Program-made: the position numbers and the translations under genes
Notes under the pieces: generated by a model
The model's database searches: none
What the model was told of the DNA's origin: nothing
Seen by the model: the letters and a program-made list of their open reading frames with translations, nothing else
Assembly: GCF_019649055.1 (NCBI RefSeq)
Contig: NW_026570223.1
Span: forward strand, 1 to 64,000
Reading direction: 5' to 3'
Length of the DNA stretch: 64,000 nt
Source of the DNA: Paramacrobiotus metropolitanus
Taxonomy: Eukaryota; Tardigrada; Eutardigrada; Parachela; Macrobiotidae
Part shown: one piece after another, positions 20,605 through 32,044 of the stretch
Layout of the letters: each line of letters starts with the position of its first letter
How positions within the stretch are numbered: position 1 is the first letter of the stretch

Positions 20605-22038
20605 TCAAACTGCTTTTGTGAAATTAGCAGGGCGTATTACGCTGTTCAGATCATCCAGGGACATGGGTTTTGACTGCAACTGGTCCACAACCAAAGCAAA
20701 CGTCAAAATCCCTCCAGCCAGCTACAGTACAAACAACCGGCCGAATCAGTTTACACTTTTCGTTAATTCAAACTATTCGTATGTATTAATTTACGACTGT
20801 ACTCTCTATGCGCAAACCTGTATTACAAAAATGACTATGAACTTGCCGTCGCGATGAACGTTCTATCGATGGCGAAAAATCCACCTATATTAAAAACCAC
20901 AGTCACCGAAGAGGACCGCTGGATGAGAAAATGCATGGCGAAACGGTCCCGTCGCGGCAATTGGTATCCGATGTCATGCAGAGAATCTTTGATTGCTTCG
21001 CCCTGTAGACGCAAAAATCCAATTGCTGAAAACTGCACGGTAAAGCGCACACTGCCTACTAGCTAAAGCTGCGTGGAAACGTTAAGCGGTCGAAATTCAG
21101 ATGCGTATTACCTGTTCATACAGCCAGATAAAGTGTGGTGTACCGATAGCAGTGTACAAACAGGTACTAATAAAACTCGGCGGAAATTGATATACTCCCG
21201 TTTTCGCCCTAATTATGCAGCTGAGAATTGTGCAGACCACGTTGATATAGACGAAGAAAAAGGTAGAGGATAGAAGACGGTTAATTCTCTGTACCAATCG
21301 GCTGAGACTGTAATGTTCGTTCAGAATCTTTTCCACGGCAACCAACTCCGGCGGTGCTTGGTATAACGTGCTATTAATGTGGCCATAGCATTTCCCAGCA
21401 GCAGCACATAACAACACCGGGAAGCACTGAACTAACGAAAAGCCCGAGTTCATTAGGCCGTCCCCGAGGATCAGTATGCGCGAAAAAATTTGGGCAACTG
21501 GCAGCCCCGGTGGTAGACTAAAAAAGCTGCTGATTTGGCGCTCAAACACCACGACGTTCCTTTCGTTGGTATACATATATGTGGCACTAGTCACGATCCA
21601 AACGATGAAGATAATGGCCGCATAAAGGGCGATGACCTTTTGATCTTTGACATTCAGATGGTGGGAAAAGACATGCTCCAACTCGTTGATTGCTTTGACG
21701 TAGCGATTGTAGATGCAGTGAAAGCAGACGATGCCAAGAAATGTGACAATGCTCCGTTGAACGGCTGCTATAAAGTCAAACAGCACCCCGCTATCCAGCG
21801 ACCCACGGTGCTGTTGAACAATTTTGTACAAAGACAGGATATTAGCCAGGGTGAACGCAGCCATCAGCAATACTGCCCAAGAAAATCGGAGTATTCCGAG
21901 AAATCGACCTGTTGATGATTGTTTGTTGAGGAAAGGGCACCGTAGTTGCCCGAAGCCGAGAATGCCGAATGCGATAACGTAGGGCTGAATCAGCTTCTTT
22001 GTGAAGCTCAGCTTGCTCCATCGGGCTGCCAGTTCCAT
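20605..22038 (-). CDS. Gustatory-receptor-like 7TM protein, 3 exons, intact, GC-AG intron (399 aa)
   Basis: Exons on the minus strand: 22038-21112, 21002-20847 and 20721-20605. Exon 1 (309 codons) opens MELAARWSKLSFTKKLIQPY and ends WLYEQ. Exon 2 is 52 codons (GEAIKDSLHDIGYQLP to GGFFAIDRTFIAT). Exon 3 begins LAGGILTFALVVDQLQSK and ends TKAV. Intron 1 is GT-AG. Intron 2 has the donor ACG|GCAAGT, a GC-AG intron whose other donor positions fit the strong consensus. Both introns are phase 0, as in the paralogues. The 5' third of exon 1 and its upstream flank exist a second time at 27283-28398, beyond the retroelement. Confidence 0.88.
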
Positions 22039-22597
22039 TTTGCTCGAAGATAGTAATGGGGACTGGTAGATATTTCAAATTCTGACCGAGTTCCTAAGAA
22101 GCCAGGGCTGATGTTGCTATATTACAGACTGGAGGGAAGAACCAACTGCCGTAAAATACATGGTATACTAACTTCTGCACTTTGCAGTAGTCGGAATTTT
22201 GTGGGCAAAAATTTAGATCTGATGTCGCATTGCATCCCTGCTGTGCCAACTTAGCAAATGGACTCTTTTCGTGCAATTTCTTATTCCCTGCGTATGCCTC
22301 GGTAATCCCCACGGGATGTTATTGTGAAAACTCAATCAATCCATCGAGGACATTCGCCTTTCGTTCACCTTCTGTTTTTTGAATACTTGAGCGGTGGGTG
22401 TAGCCGATCAAAAATGTACTGCTGCAGGATGGACAGACGGTTAAAAATTCTATGTTACGAGTACATATTCATTACTGTATCTTTATTAGATTTTTATCTG
22501 TAAAAACACACTGACACGCTGTGTTGCAAACAGTGCCAACAATGCCTTTAAGTTGCTTACGAAAGCCAAGCCATATCACATCGTTTAGCGCGCGCGC
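22039..22597. other. Intergenic, no gene seen (duplicated)
   Basis: 5' flank of the minus-strand GR-like gene and 3' flank of the next receptor. It is part of the 1.1-kb duplication and is repeated at about 27644-28201. No open frame or RNA gene that I would call. Confidence 0.4.
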
Positions 22598-22794
22598 TCA
22601 GAGCTTGGTCTTCACAACATTGTGAACAGCTCCAGCCGCCATGGTTAACCGGGATTCTCGCTCCTTCAGTGTTTTCCTCAATCCGCAAGATAGTCCCGTT
22701 CTTAGAGCTTTTAACGAAGCAATCAGCACTAGTAAATCGATCGTGGGTTGACACTGTACGGCTATCGAAGCCACCATACCCGGAGTCTGCAGAC
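22598..22794 (-). pseudogene. 3' fragment of a family A rhodopsin-like receptor
   Basis: The last ~65 codons (LQTPGMVASIAVQCQPTID... to the stop at 22598) of the gene found whole at 28202-29203. It is cut where the retroelement begins. It is a by-product of the flanking duplication and not an independent gene. A few substitutions relative to the whole copy are visible (for example QPTIDLL against QPTIDAL). Confidence 0.9.
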
Positions 22795-22891
22795 TGTCGT
22801 GAATTACTAGTTTATTGGCGAGCTCGCTATCGCATACTGACTCATCATATCGAACTGACAATACATAACACAATAGTCGTTGCTACGCGCT
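22795..22891 (-). repeat. 3' LTR (97 bp)
   Basis: Identical to 27186-27282. In element orientation this is the downstream LTR, preceded by a G-rich tract. Confidence 0.88.
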
Positions 22892-25800
22892 GCATCTCCC
22901 CCAGTGGGTTGCCCACTCATAAAACCATCAATAAAATAAAAAAAAGAAAATTACATTTCATTTATCAACAGTTTTGGGGCTTTTCCGGCGTTCGTTCTTC
23001 CAGTTCTGCGTATTTCCTCAGGTGGCTGTGCAGCCTTCGCAGCTTTCGCTGGTTTCACCTTACCGGATGGTGGAACTGTCGGCTGTACCTTTGGCGGCGC
23101 GACTGGTGCCGCCAGCGTCAGTTCCTGTGTAATGGGCGGAAAAGTTGGCTTTACGTCCGGCTGTACTATCACCTGGGGCTGTGGTTTCACCTCCGATTGC
23201 GTCTGCGTTGGTGGCGTCGGCGTGCGCGCTCTAGTAGGCGAGACTGTCTTTTCCATTACTTTCGCCGGAGGAAATGCTACCGATGTCTCCACGGCCGTTT
23301 GACCTTTTGCCGTATCTGCTTCCGTGTTTTCCGGCGTCTCCAACCAAAAACGAGGGCGTATTTGGTTTGCATGCCGCCTCCACAGCAGATCGCTCACCTG
23401 TACCTCCCAGATCAGCCGGCTTTCTCGCTTAATTAGCTTGCCGCTGATCCAATCCACTGCGCGGCTTGGGCGATAGTCTCGCACCACGACCAAGTCGCCC
23501 AACCGAAAGTCTTTCTCCTTTGTGTGCTGGTTGAAATTTCGGCGGTGGCGCTCCCTGATCTTCTCTGCCGTGGTCAGCAGCACAGGGACTAGCAGATCCA
23601 GCGTCGAGCGCATCTTCCGACCCAAAAACAACTCGGCCGGCGTTTTCCCAGTCGTTGCGTGAGGGGCGTTACGATAGCGCCAAAGGAACTCCCTCAGCGC
23701 AACCGGCAGGCGCTTCTGGTCGGCCATGAGCTTGGATACGCCGTCCTTCACCGTCTGGACGTAACGTTCCGCTTGGCCATTCGATTGGGGATGGCCCGGT
23801 GGCGTTCGCAGGTGCCGGATGCCGTACTGCTGGCAGAATCCGTTAAACTGCTCCGATGTGAACTGTGTCCCGTTATCGGATACAATTTCGGTGCACGGCC
23901 CGTAGTGGCTGAACATATCCAGCAGTGCATCAACTACGGCGTCCGTTGTGGCACTTCGCATTGGCACCACTTCCGGCCACTTTGACATACCGTCGACCAC
24001 GACGAACAACATCGTGCCATGGAACGGCCCGGCAAAGTCTACATGGAGTCGTCTCCATGGTCCGTCGGGCACTGGCCACGGTGACAGTGGGACCTTCGCC
24101 GTTTCTCCTGCACGTTCAGTGCATACACGGCACGCTTTAGACACCCGCCCCACGTCCCGGTCCATGGACGGCCACCAACAGTACCCTCGGGCTTCACCCT
24201 TCATCTTTGCCGCTCCAAGGTGGCTTTCATGCAGGTACGACAGTATCTGCGCTTGCAGCTTCTTCGGAATCACCGTCCGCGTGCCCCAGCACAGACACCC
24301 GTTCACTGTCACCAGTTCACTTTCTAGCCGCTTATACGGTCGCAGCTCTTCCCTTACCACGCTCGGCCATCCAGTCTGGACGTATTCCAGAACGATGCTG
24401 AGCTCCGCATCTGCGCGGGTTTCCTTTGCCACGGATTCTACTGACACTGGTAACCGTCCCGCGTTCTCCGTGTGCACAGCACTGACTATGCTGTCCATTC
24501 CCAGGTTACCCAACTCGGTCAGCTCCGTGGAATGCAGTGGTAACCTGCTTAACCCGTCCGCCTGGCCGAACTCTTCTGTCCGCCGGTACTCGATGGCAAA
24601 ACTGTACGCCATCAGCATCAACGCCCAGCGCTGAAGGCGGTTCGCGGTCACCACCGGTATCCCTTTTCGGCCTCCAAACACGCTCAGCAGCGGCTTGTGG
24701 TCCGTCAGCAGGGTGAACTCCCTCCCAGCAATATACTGGTGGAATTTCTTGCACCCGAAGACCAGGGCGAGAGCTTCCTTCTCAATCTGCCCGTATCTGG
24801 TCTCGGCGGCGTTAAGGCTCCGGGATGCGTGCGCAATCGGTCTCTCCGTACCGTCCGGGAACCGATGGCACAGCACCGCTCCAATGCCGTACTGCGATGC
24901 GTCGGCTGCTACCATCAGCGGCATCGCCGGGTCGTAATGCACCAAGAACGTGGCTCGGGCAATCTCTTGCTTCAACTCAGCGAACTGCTCTTCGCATTGT
25001 TTTGACCACGCCCATGTCACGTCAGCTTTCAGGAGGTTGTGGAACACATGACACTTTGCTGACAGGTTCTTCACGAATTTGGCATAGTGGTTCACCATGC
25101 CGAGGAATGCGCGCAGTTCACTTACGTTCTTCGGCGGACCCATATCCAGCAACGCCTTCACACGGTTTCTCGAAATGTGGCGGCCACGACTGTCCACGAT
25201 GAAGCCCAAATACTCCACGGACAGTTGCATGAAATGACACTTGCTGCGCTTCAGCGTTAGTCCGTGCTCTGCCAACCGTGCCATGACCTTTTCGAGGTTT
25301 CGCAGGTGCTCTTCATCCGTGGCGCCGGTGACGATAATATCGTCAAGGTATATGGCCACACCTTCGCAGCCATGGAGAATCTGCTCCATAATTTGCTGGA
25401 ATATACTGGGCCCACTGGCGACTCCGAACGGCAGTCGATTATACCGAAACAGTCCCTTGTGTGTATTGATAACCACAAGCTGTTTGCTGTCGTCGTCCAG
25501 TTCCACTTGGGCATACGCCTCGGCGAGATCCAGCGTACTGAATTTCTCTCCGCCGTTTAACTTGGCGAATAATTCGTCAGGAGTTGGAAGCGGGTACTTC
25601 TGAACGTCTAACGAGTCGTTCAGACCAGTGCTTAGATCGGCACACGTTCGCACATCTCCAGCCCTCTTCAGCGTCCCCACAATGGGCGCCGCCCAATCGG
25701 CGTGTTCGACTGGAGTGAGTATGCCGCGCTCCACCAAACGCTCCAGGTCCTTCTCGACCGCCTCCCGGAACGCGAATGGCACTGTACGGGGTTTGCAGAA

Positions 25801-27185
25801 CACTGGCCGTGCTCCCGGTTTCAAATGGAGACGCGCCTTATACCGCTTGCAATGACCCAGCTCATCGCGAAACACTTCCTTGTGCCGGTCGAGGACTTCT
25901 TCCAGACTGCTCGCAACGCTATACACTGAACTAGCCTGCAGGTCACGTAGGCTCATGTGGCTCAGATCCAGGGCGCGTATCCAGTCGCGGCCGATCACAT
26001 CGCCACCACGGCCCACTACCACCACCGGCAACTGCTTCCGTACGCTAGCGCGTTGCACGTCCACGGTGGCGGTCCCGATCACTGTCAGCGCATGGCCAGT
26101 GAAGCTCCTCAGCGGCTGCGTATACGGGGACAGTCGCGGCGAACCAATCCTCCTCCACGTCTCTGCCGTGACGATGGTAACGTCCGATCCCGTATCCAGC
26201 ACTGCTGGCACTGGCGTGCCGTTCAACTTCAGCTGTATGCGTATGGACTGGCTGCCAGCCGCTTCCACTGCCAACACGTCGAATTCTTCTTCGACTAGCA
26301 TTGTGCGTCGTCCGTCTCCACGCTGCTGGTTCTGCCTGGGCGCAGTGCAAATCTTCGCAATGTGACCTTTCTTGTTACAATTGCGGCAGGTGACATCCTT
26401 CGCCCAGCAGTCTGCACGGACGTGGCCTGAATTACCGCAGCCGTAGCATTTCGCACTGCTACCCGCCGCGTTCTGGCTTGCTCCGCCGCCACGCGCTTTC
26501 TGTCCCGTACCACGACGATTTCCGCGTTGACGACCTTGACCGCCGCCCCGCCTCGGCCCACCACTGATGCGCGCTACGTCCACACTGCCCGGCGCCTTCT
26601 TCGCGCTAGCCTGGGATAGCTCGAACTGTTCCACCAGCTCCAGAGCTTTATCCAGTGTGTCGTAGTCCTTCGACATCAGATGTCGCCTGGTAGCCTCTCC
26701 CTGCAGCCCGTTCAAAAAGGTTGCTTTCATGTTGTCCTCCAGAACGTCCGCTGGGAAGCTGCACAGGATGGCCTTTTTGCGGAGTTTGTTTGCGAAATCC
26801 AAAAGAGTTTCGCCCGTATCCTGCTTCAATACGAAATACTTGGCCCATTCGGTGGATTTCAGGGTCTTTTTCACGTATGCCCTTTCCAGTTTGGCGAGAA
26901 CTTCTGCGAGTGTCTTGTCGGCTGGATCGTTCGGCAGGCACATAGCGTGTACCATTTCATAGGCTTCCACACCTAATGAGTCCAGCAGAACCCGCTTCTG
27001 CTCCTCTTCGTCGGTGACCTTTTGGAGTTTAATGAAGTTCTGGTACCGTGACCTCCAAGACATCCACGCCATCTTGTTGGGCTCGAACTTTAACAGGATA
27101 GGAAGCGTCGTTTCGTCCGTCATCGTCGTGAATCAGCGCGTGATAGATTCTTAAAAGAGTTTTTAGTACTACCTTCACGCCAGTT

Positions 27186-27282
27186 TGTCGTGAATTACTA
27201 GTTTATTGGCGAGCTCGCTATCGCATACTGACTCATCATATCGAACTGACAATACATAACACAATAGTCGTTGCTACGCGCT
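27186..27282 (-). repeat. 5' LTR (97 bp)
   Basis: Identical to 22795-22891. In element orientation this is the upstream LTR, abutting host GR-like coding sequence at 27283. Confidence 0.88.
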
Positions 27283-27643
27283 CCAACTCGTTGATTGCTT
27301 TGACGTAGCGATTGTAGATGCAGTGAAAGCAGACGATGCCAAGAAATGTGACAATGCTCCGTTGAACGGCTGCTATAAAGTCAAACAGCACCCCGCTATC
27401 CAGCGACCCACGGTGCTGTTGAACAATTTTGTACAAAGACAGGATATTAGCCAGGGTGAACGCAGCCATCAGCAATACTGCCCAAGAAAATCGGAGTATT
27501 CCGAGAAATCGACCTGTTGATGATTGTTTGTTGAGGAAAGGGCACCGTAGTTGCCCGAAGCCGAGAATGCCGAATGCGATAACGTAGGGCTGAATCAGCT
27601 TCTTTGTGAAGCTCAGCTTGCTCCATCGGGCTGCCAGTTCCAT
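27283..27643 (-). pseudogene. 5' fragment of GR-like exon 1 (duplicate of 20605-22038)
   Basis: The first ~120 codons of the gene at 20605-22038, apparently identical, starting MELAARWSKLSFTKKLIQPY and cut after KAINELE where the LTR begins. The promoter region is duplicated with it, so it could still be transcribed into the element, but it cannot encode a receptor. Confidence 0.9.
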
Positions 27644-28398
27644 TTTGCTCGAAGATAGTAATGGGGACTGGTAGATATTTCAAATTCTGACCGAGTTCCT
27701 AAGAAGCCAGGGCTGATGTTGCTATATTACAGACTGGAGGGAAGAACCAACTGCCGTAAAATACATGGTATACTAACTTCTGCACTTTGCAGTAGTCGGA
27801 ATTTTGTGGGCAAAAATTTAGATCTGATGTCGCATTGCATCCCTGCTGTGCCAACTTAGCAAATGGACTCTTTTCGTGCAATTTCTTATTCCTGCGTATG
27901 CCTCGGTAATCCCCACGGGATGTTATTGTGAAAACTCAATCAATCCATCGAGGACATTCGCCTTTCGTTCACCTTCTGTTTTTTGAATACTTGAGCGGTG
28001 GGTGTAGCCGATCAAAAATGTACTGCTGCAGGATGGACAGACGGTTAAAAATTCTATGTTACGAGTACATATTCATTACTGTATCTTTATTAGATTTTTA
28101 TCTGTAAAAACACACTGACACGCTGTGTTGCAAACAGTGCCAACAATGCCTTTAAGTTGCTTACGAAAGCCAAGCCATATCACATCGTTTAGCGGGCGCG
28201 CTCAGAGCTTGGTCTTCACAACATTGTGAACAGCTCCAGCCGCCATGGTTAACCGGGATTCTCGCTCCTTCGGTGTTTTCATCAATCCGCAAGATAGTCC
28301 CGTTCTTAGAGCTTTTAACGAAGCAATCAGCACTAGTGCATCGATCGTGGGTTGACACTGTACGGCTATCGAAGCCACCATACCCGGAGTCTGCAGAC
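27283..28398. repeat. Right copy of the ~1.1-kb direct duplication flanking the LTR element
   Basis: Second copy of 21678-22794. It starts inside GR-like exon 1 directly at the LTR edge. At its other end it runs without a break into the full receptor gene at 28202-29203. The host sequence at the left start and the LTR edge share the bases GCT, a small microhomology. Confidence 0.9.
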
Positions 28399-29203
28399 CC
28401 TTATCAAAATCCATACCGGCATAGAATAGCACATTAACCAACTGCATCAGTCCCATGGAAAACGCCATGGACACGCCCATTCCTACCAAAATCCAAACCG
28501 CACTTCTGCTACGTCGCCGTTGTTGTAAAGTGGATTTTGATCCATAGCGACAGTAAATCGTAATCATCACCGGGTACGCCAGCAGCATGATGATAATGGG
28601 AACAATGTAAACCAGGACTTCGGGAACGATGACTTGAACGCTTTTAAGAACTGATATGGAATAATCGCACTTATATAAAGTCCCTGCCGGAGAATAACCG
28701 CGAAGATTGATTACAAATGTCGGCATGTAACAGATATGCGCAAGTACAAGGCTCAATAAGCAAAAGGTCAAGGCCAATCTGGTTGAGTGACGGTTTTTAT
28801 ACGAAATTGGTGCTGTAATAGCCCATAATCGGTTAGTTGTAATAACTAGATGGGTATAGAATAATGTGCCGGGAAAAACTAAATTAAAATATTGAAAGGT
28901 TGAACAGAGCGTTACTAAGTTGGTTGCGATTGCGTGATCACTAGCTTGAATTATCAGGAAAAGCGGAACGGTGACAGTGGATGCGATAACGTTAAACAGG
29001 ACCAAACTGGTTACATATACCATAAAGGAACTGCGCAGACGATTTTTCACAATCAGATATAGGATCAGTGCGTTGGAAAGTGCGCCGGTAACGGAAGTGA
29101 TTAATGGCATAGTGTGGTCTTTATTCCATTTGCCAAAATTATCGGTAGTGTTTGTGGTCATGTTTGCCGATGTAGTTAGGGAGACGTTTAAAGAAGTGGC
29201 CAT
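28202..29203 (-). CDS. Rhodopsin-like 7TM receptor, family A, intact (333 aa)
   Basis: Single exon. The ATG at 29203 (MATSLNVSLTT) is preferred over an in-frame ATG at 29281. It gives the short, sequon-rich extracellular N-terminus (NVS, NMT, NTT) seen in relatives, and the pseudogene at 18121 begins with the same MAT. Seven membrane segments follow. The TM3 end is TTNRLWAITAPISYKNRH, TM6 contains LVGMGVSMAFSMGLMQLVNV, and TM7 contains CQPTIDALVL. The C-tail carries basic and Ser/Thr residues. It is the best-preserved reference for the subgroup that includes the wrecks at 5446, 8905 and 17111. Its last ~65 codons are duplicated at 22598-22794. Confidence 0.88.
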   Translation of the reverse strand: MATSLNVSLTTSANMTTNTTDNFGKWNKDHTMPLITSVTGALSNALILYLIVKNRLRSSFMVYVTSLVLFNVIASTVTVPLFLIIQASDHAIATNLVTLCSTFQYFNLVFPGTLFYTHLVITTNRLWAITAPISYKNRHSTRLALTFCLLSLVLAHICYMPTFVINLRGYSPAGTLYKCDYSISVLKSVQVIVPEVLVYIVPIIIMLLAYPVMITIYCRYGSKSTLQQRRRSRSAVWILVGMGVSMAFSMGLMQLVNVLFYAGMDFDKGLQTPGMVASIAVQCQPTIDALVLIASLKALRTGLSCGLMKTPKERESRLTMAAGAVHNVVKTKL

Positions 29204-29803
29204 AACGGAAACGTTGATTATGCTCCTGGTAAGTACGAGTCCGTTGAATGTCCAGGTAATAAGCGCTAGTCGCACCAGCACTGTGAAACCGTGGCAGAAT
29301 TATAATACCGTACATTATAAAATATGGCAAACTCCGTATGCAAAAAACGCTGGTCGCAGCAGCACTGTAGCAGAATTACGGTAACATTACAAATGAGAGT
29401 CATCGTGTTTATACGAACCAATGCGAACTTGCGAAGTGTGCTCAGCCGACCGACATCAATCTGCCAGTACATTTATTTATTGGATGGAATTGGGTCTCTA
29501 TGGGAGTTGAGCTACTGTGGTCCACAAGGAAGCTAACTAGTGTTTCGTTCGCGTTATTTATTGCCCCTTGACGGTACATCCCCGGGGTTACCATACCTGT
29601 TGACCCTCCGGTCGAGGGACAGCTAATAAAATATAATATTCTTGAGCGCAGCAAGTCGCAATTTGCTAAAAATTAGTAAACAATATTAAAGGCGCCTCTT
29701 TAACGACCTGCTGCATAATATACATGCTTTTCATAGGTCTCCGCTAGGAACGTCTTCCAGTAAATACGAACGAAACGATTTTCATCGAAAAGTGTGTTTG
29801 ACC
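29204..29803. other. Intergenic, divergent promoter region
   Basis: Lies between a minus-strand receptor and a plus-strand GR-like pseudogene. Short open frames only. No repeat or RNA gene recognised. Confidence 0.35.
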
Positions 29804-31219
29804 ATGGGTTCTTGTATTCAGCTTTGCCGGTTTCGGAAGCCTTTATAGCTGCAAGGAAAAACACCCAAAAACCACAAGACTGGTCAAGTTCACGCGCATA
29901 CTATGGGCAGCGCTGCTTTTTGTGACGCATACCTGTATTGCTGGGCATTCAGAAATCCCGAAATTCCACCGAACCGTACTACGTTTCACTAGCGGAGCGT
30001 TCTGCGTAGTCATTATCAATTTACAGCGAGTGGTTACTTCAGTTTTAACAATCCTCTGCTTCCTTGTGTTTATGCTCGATACCTGGAAAATATTATAAAT
30101 ATTAACGCGTTTGTTACTCGAAACTGCATTGGAAGGGACAAAGTCACGAAGTATTATCGTTTTGTTTACTGCTCTAACATTTGCGGGAACTCTATCGATT
30201 GTCGGATGCTACGCGATGTACTGGTACAGTCTGGATCTCTCAGGTTACGCTCCCCTTAAAGAAATGTGCGTTAGTATTAGTATTTGTCCGTTTGTCCAGG
30301 GCTTGATGGATGTCGTGTTTATTATGATCCAAGAAGTTACCATGGCTGTAAGCTTTGTTGCGGAGAAATGCTATGAGAAGATAACAGCGAATGTTATCTA
30401 TGCGAAATGGGAGTTGGATGCTACAGTATCGATTTAGTCGACTAATGCAGAAGAGAAACGGCTATGTTTCGTATTATGCTGTGGGTGTACATATGCAGAG
30501 TGTTCACGATTTTTAATTACATTTCAAAAATAAAAGCCAGCGGCTATGCACACTCGGAGAATTTCTACATTGTTCCTCTGTTGACCATAACCGGCACTTG
30601 GACGATCGTTTATTTACACGAACAGGTAGTCAGTCACGTCACTCATCGCAATAATTTGAAGCTGTAGCAAGAACTAACTACAGCTATGGTAAGTAATATA
30701 GTAAGTACACTTCTGTACTTGGCTGTAGCCAAAACGGTATTTGTAAAAATAAACACTGTAAAAATGCTGAAAACGTTTTCGGAGTGCATTTTCGTTCAGT
30801 AGCTGCGCAACTAAGCGCGCAATTATTGGATCCAGTACAGTAAAAAATTATATTTATATCGCTTCTCATTATTAGGCGGAATCGGGAATCCGTGAAACAA
30901 CTCCTCCACGACATCGCCTATCGGCTGCCGCACAATCAACGATGGTCGATGCAGTTCATCATCAGCCGCGTTAATTCAGTGAACACGGCATTTAGTATAC
31001 GCGGGTTTTTCACGGTGAACCGGGCGTTCGCAGGAACGCTAAGCAAACCCGTATTCCCTATAATTTTACACAAAGACGAATGGCAGTGGTAATTTTTTAG
31101 TTGGCTGGTGGATTCTGACGTTTGCGCGGGTAATCGATCAGCTGCAAGCTAAAGGTATTTCCATGGATGAGTTATCTGGTGTATTACATACTTCCTGCAA
31201 GTTTAATTCAAGCGTCTGA
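29804..31219 (+). pseudogene. Gustatory-receptor-like gene, disabled
   Basis: Closest by eye to the intact gene at 10553-11995. Recognisable in order: SFAGFGSLYS; TLSGAFxVVI-like stretches around 29990; a TM4 region from 30111; YWYSLDLSGYAPLKE; CYEKITANVIYAKWELDA; VYICRVFTIFNYISKIKAS; and the exon 1 end YLHEQ|GT near 30627. An exon 2 equivalent follows at about 30877-31042 (LLHDIAYRLPHNQR, GFFTVNRAFAGT) and exon 3 at about 31102-31219 (TFARVIDQLQAKGIS). At least three frameshifts. The exon 2 donor reads CTAAGC instead of GTAAGC, and the D of the G-F-F-x-x-D-R block is N. Clearly dead. Confidence 0.82.
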
Positions 31220-32044
31220 GTTCAACTTGAACGTACTGCACAACAATACAGCGACAACAAAAACGATAATAAATAGCGTACAATACACAGCGACCGGTGT
31301 AACAGACTTTGCGATCTCCACTCTCCCTGGCCCTTTCTGGTATTTGATCAGAGCACTGTTGCGCTCTCGGTTTGGTACATCGATTTAATTTTATTCTGTA
31401 GAAGTTCAACACAATTCCTGCTGGGCTCTTTTACTTTTGCTATTTTGTCAAAGCACTGTACTCTAGTACCCTTTTGTATGTTCGTCCATACTAAAAAAAC
31501 ATACTCATACGAATATTGCCGTTTGCATGTTTTGTACTTGCACAAGAGGTTTAAATATTTTCTACTGATTTCAAAGTACACTAAGATTCAGTAATACATA
31601 GCGTGATGGACTGATGGCGATCTATTTGTCGATTGATTACCAATACTTGCGGTTTTTACCACTGTTCATTAAAATTCAAATATGCACACAGAAAGAAAAG
31701 GCAGGACATACATGTTCAGAGTCTGTTCGTATTCCCGTAAAGCTATCCTTTTGGGGCACGTTCTTAGTTTGCTTGATGAATTGCGCTGTCTAAATAGGAA
31801 AGCCCATGTGGATAACCACCACGCAGAGAGTAAGGCAAGCCGGCACGACACTCCTAGTTTTCGCCAGCTAGCACAACACATGTGCGCTGGGACATTATAT
31901 CAAAATTACTTTCGGCAGCCTAAATATCGCCGAACGTACTGTACGCTTTACAGCAGTGAGTTCGCCACTGTAGCCTCAGTAATAACGGCTTTAATTTACT
32001 AGTAGAACAGTGAGATTTATTATTCAACGTCTTCAGCGCCAGCT
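31220..32044. other. Intergenic, no gene seen
   Basis: Spacer before the next plus-strand GR-like gene. Open frames near 31670-32002 on both strands overlap each other and lack any recognised feature. Confidence 0.35.

Larger units (their letters stand above)
21678..22794. repeat. Left copy of a ~1.1-kb direct duplication flanking the LTR element
   Basis: 1117 bp that reappear as 27283-28398 (1116 bp) directly on the other side of the retroelement. Contents: 5' part of GR-like exon 1, its upstream flank, and the last ~65 codons of a family A receptor. By eye the copies differ by about half a dozen changes (one 1-base indel near 22288, and substitutions in the receptor tail). Confidence 0.9.
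22795..27282 (-). mobile_element. Ty3/Gypsy LTR retrotransposon, Mag-like, looks whole
   Basis: Identical 97-bp direct repeats at both ends (22795-22891 and 27186-27282) enclose one 1390-codon gag-pol frame (27123-22951). Parts in order: Gag; two CCHC zinc knuckles (about 225-265); aspartic protease with LDTGSD (about 310); reverse transcriptase with YLDDIIV; RNase H; and integrase with an HHCC domain, a DDE core including SDNGTQFTS, and a basic Pro-rich C-terminus. No envelope gene. A TGGCG-type primer-binding-site-like stretch follows the 5' repeat and a G-rich polypurine-like tract precedes the 3' repeat. Very short LTRs, a fused gag-pol and two knuckles fit the Mag lineage; this is recollection of the family, not a search. 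Identical LTRs imply a young insertion. It looks whole. Confidence 0.92.

Noticed and set aside
22669-27000. Many plus-strand open frames of 60-255 codons
   Set aside because: They lie antisense to the single gag-pol frame of the retroelement and follow its codon structure. No independent features.
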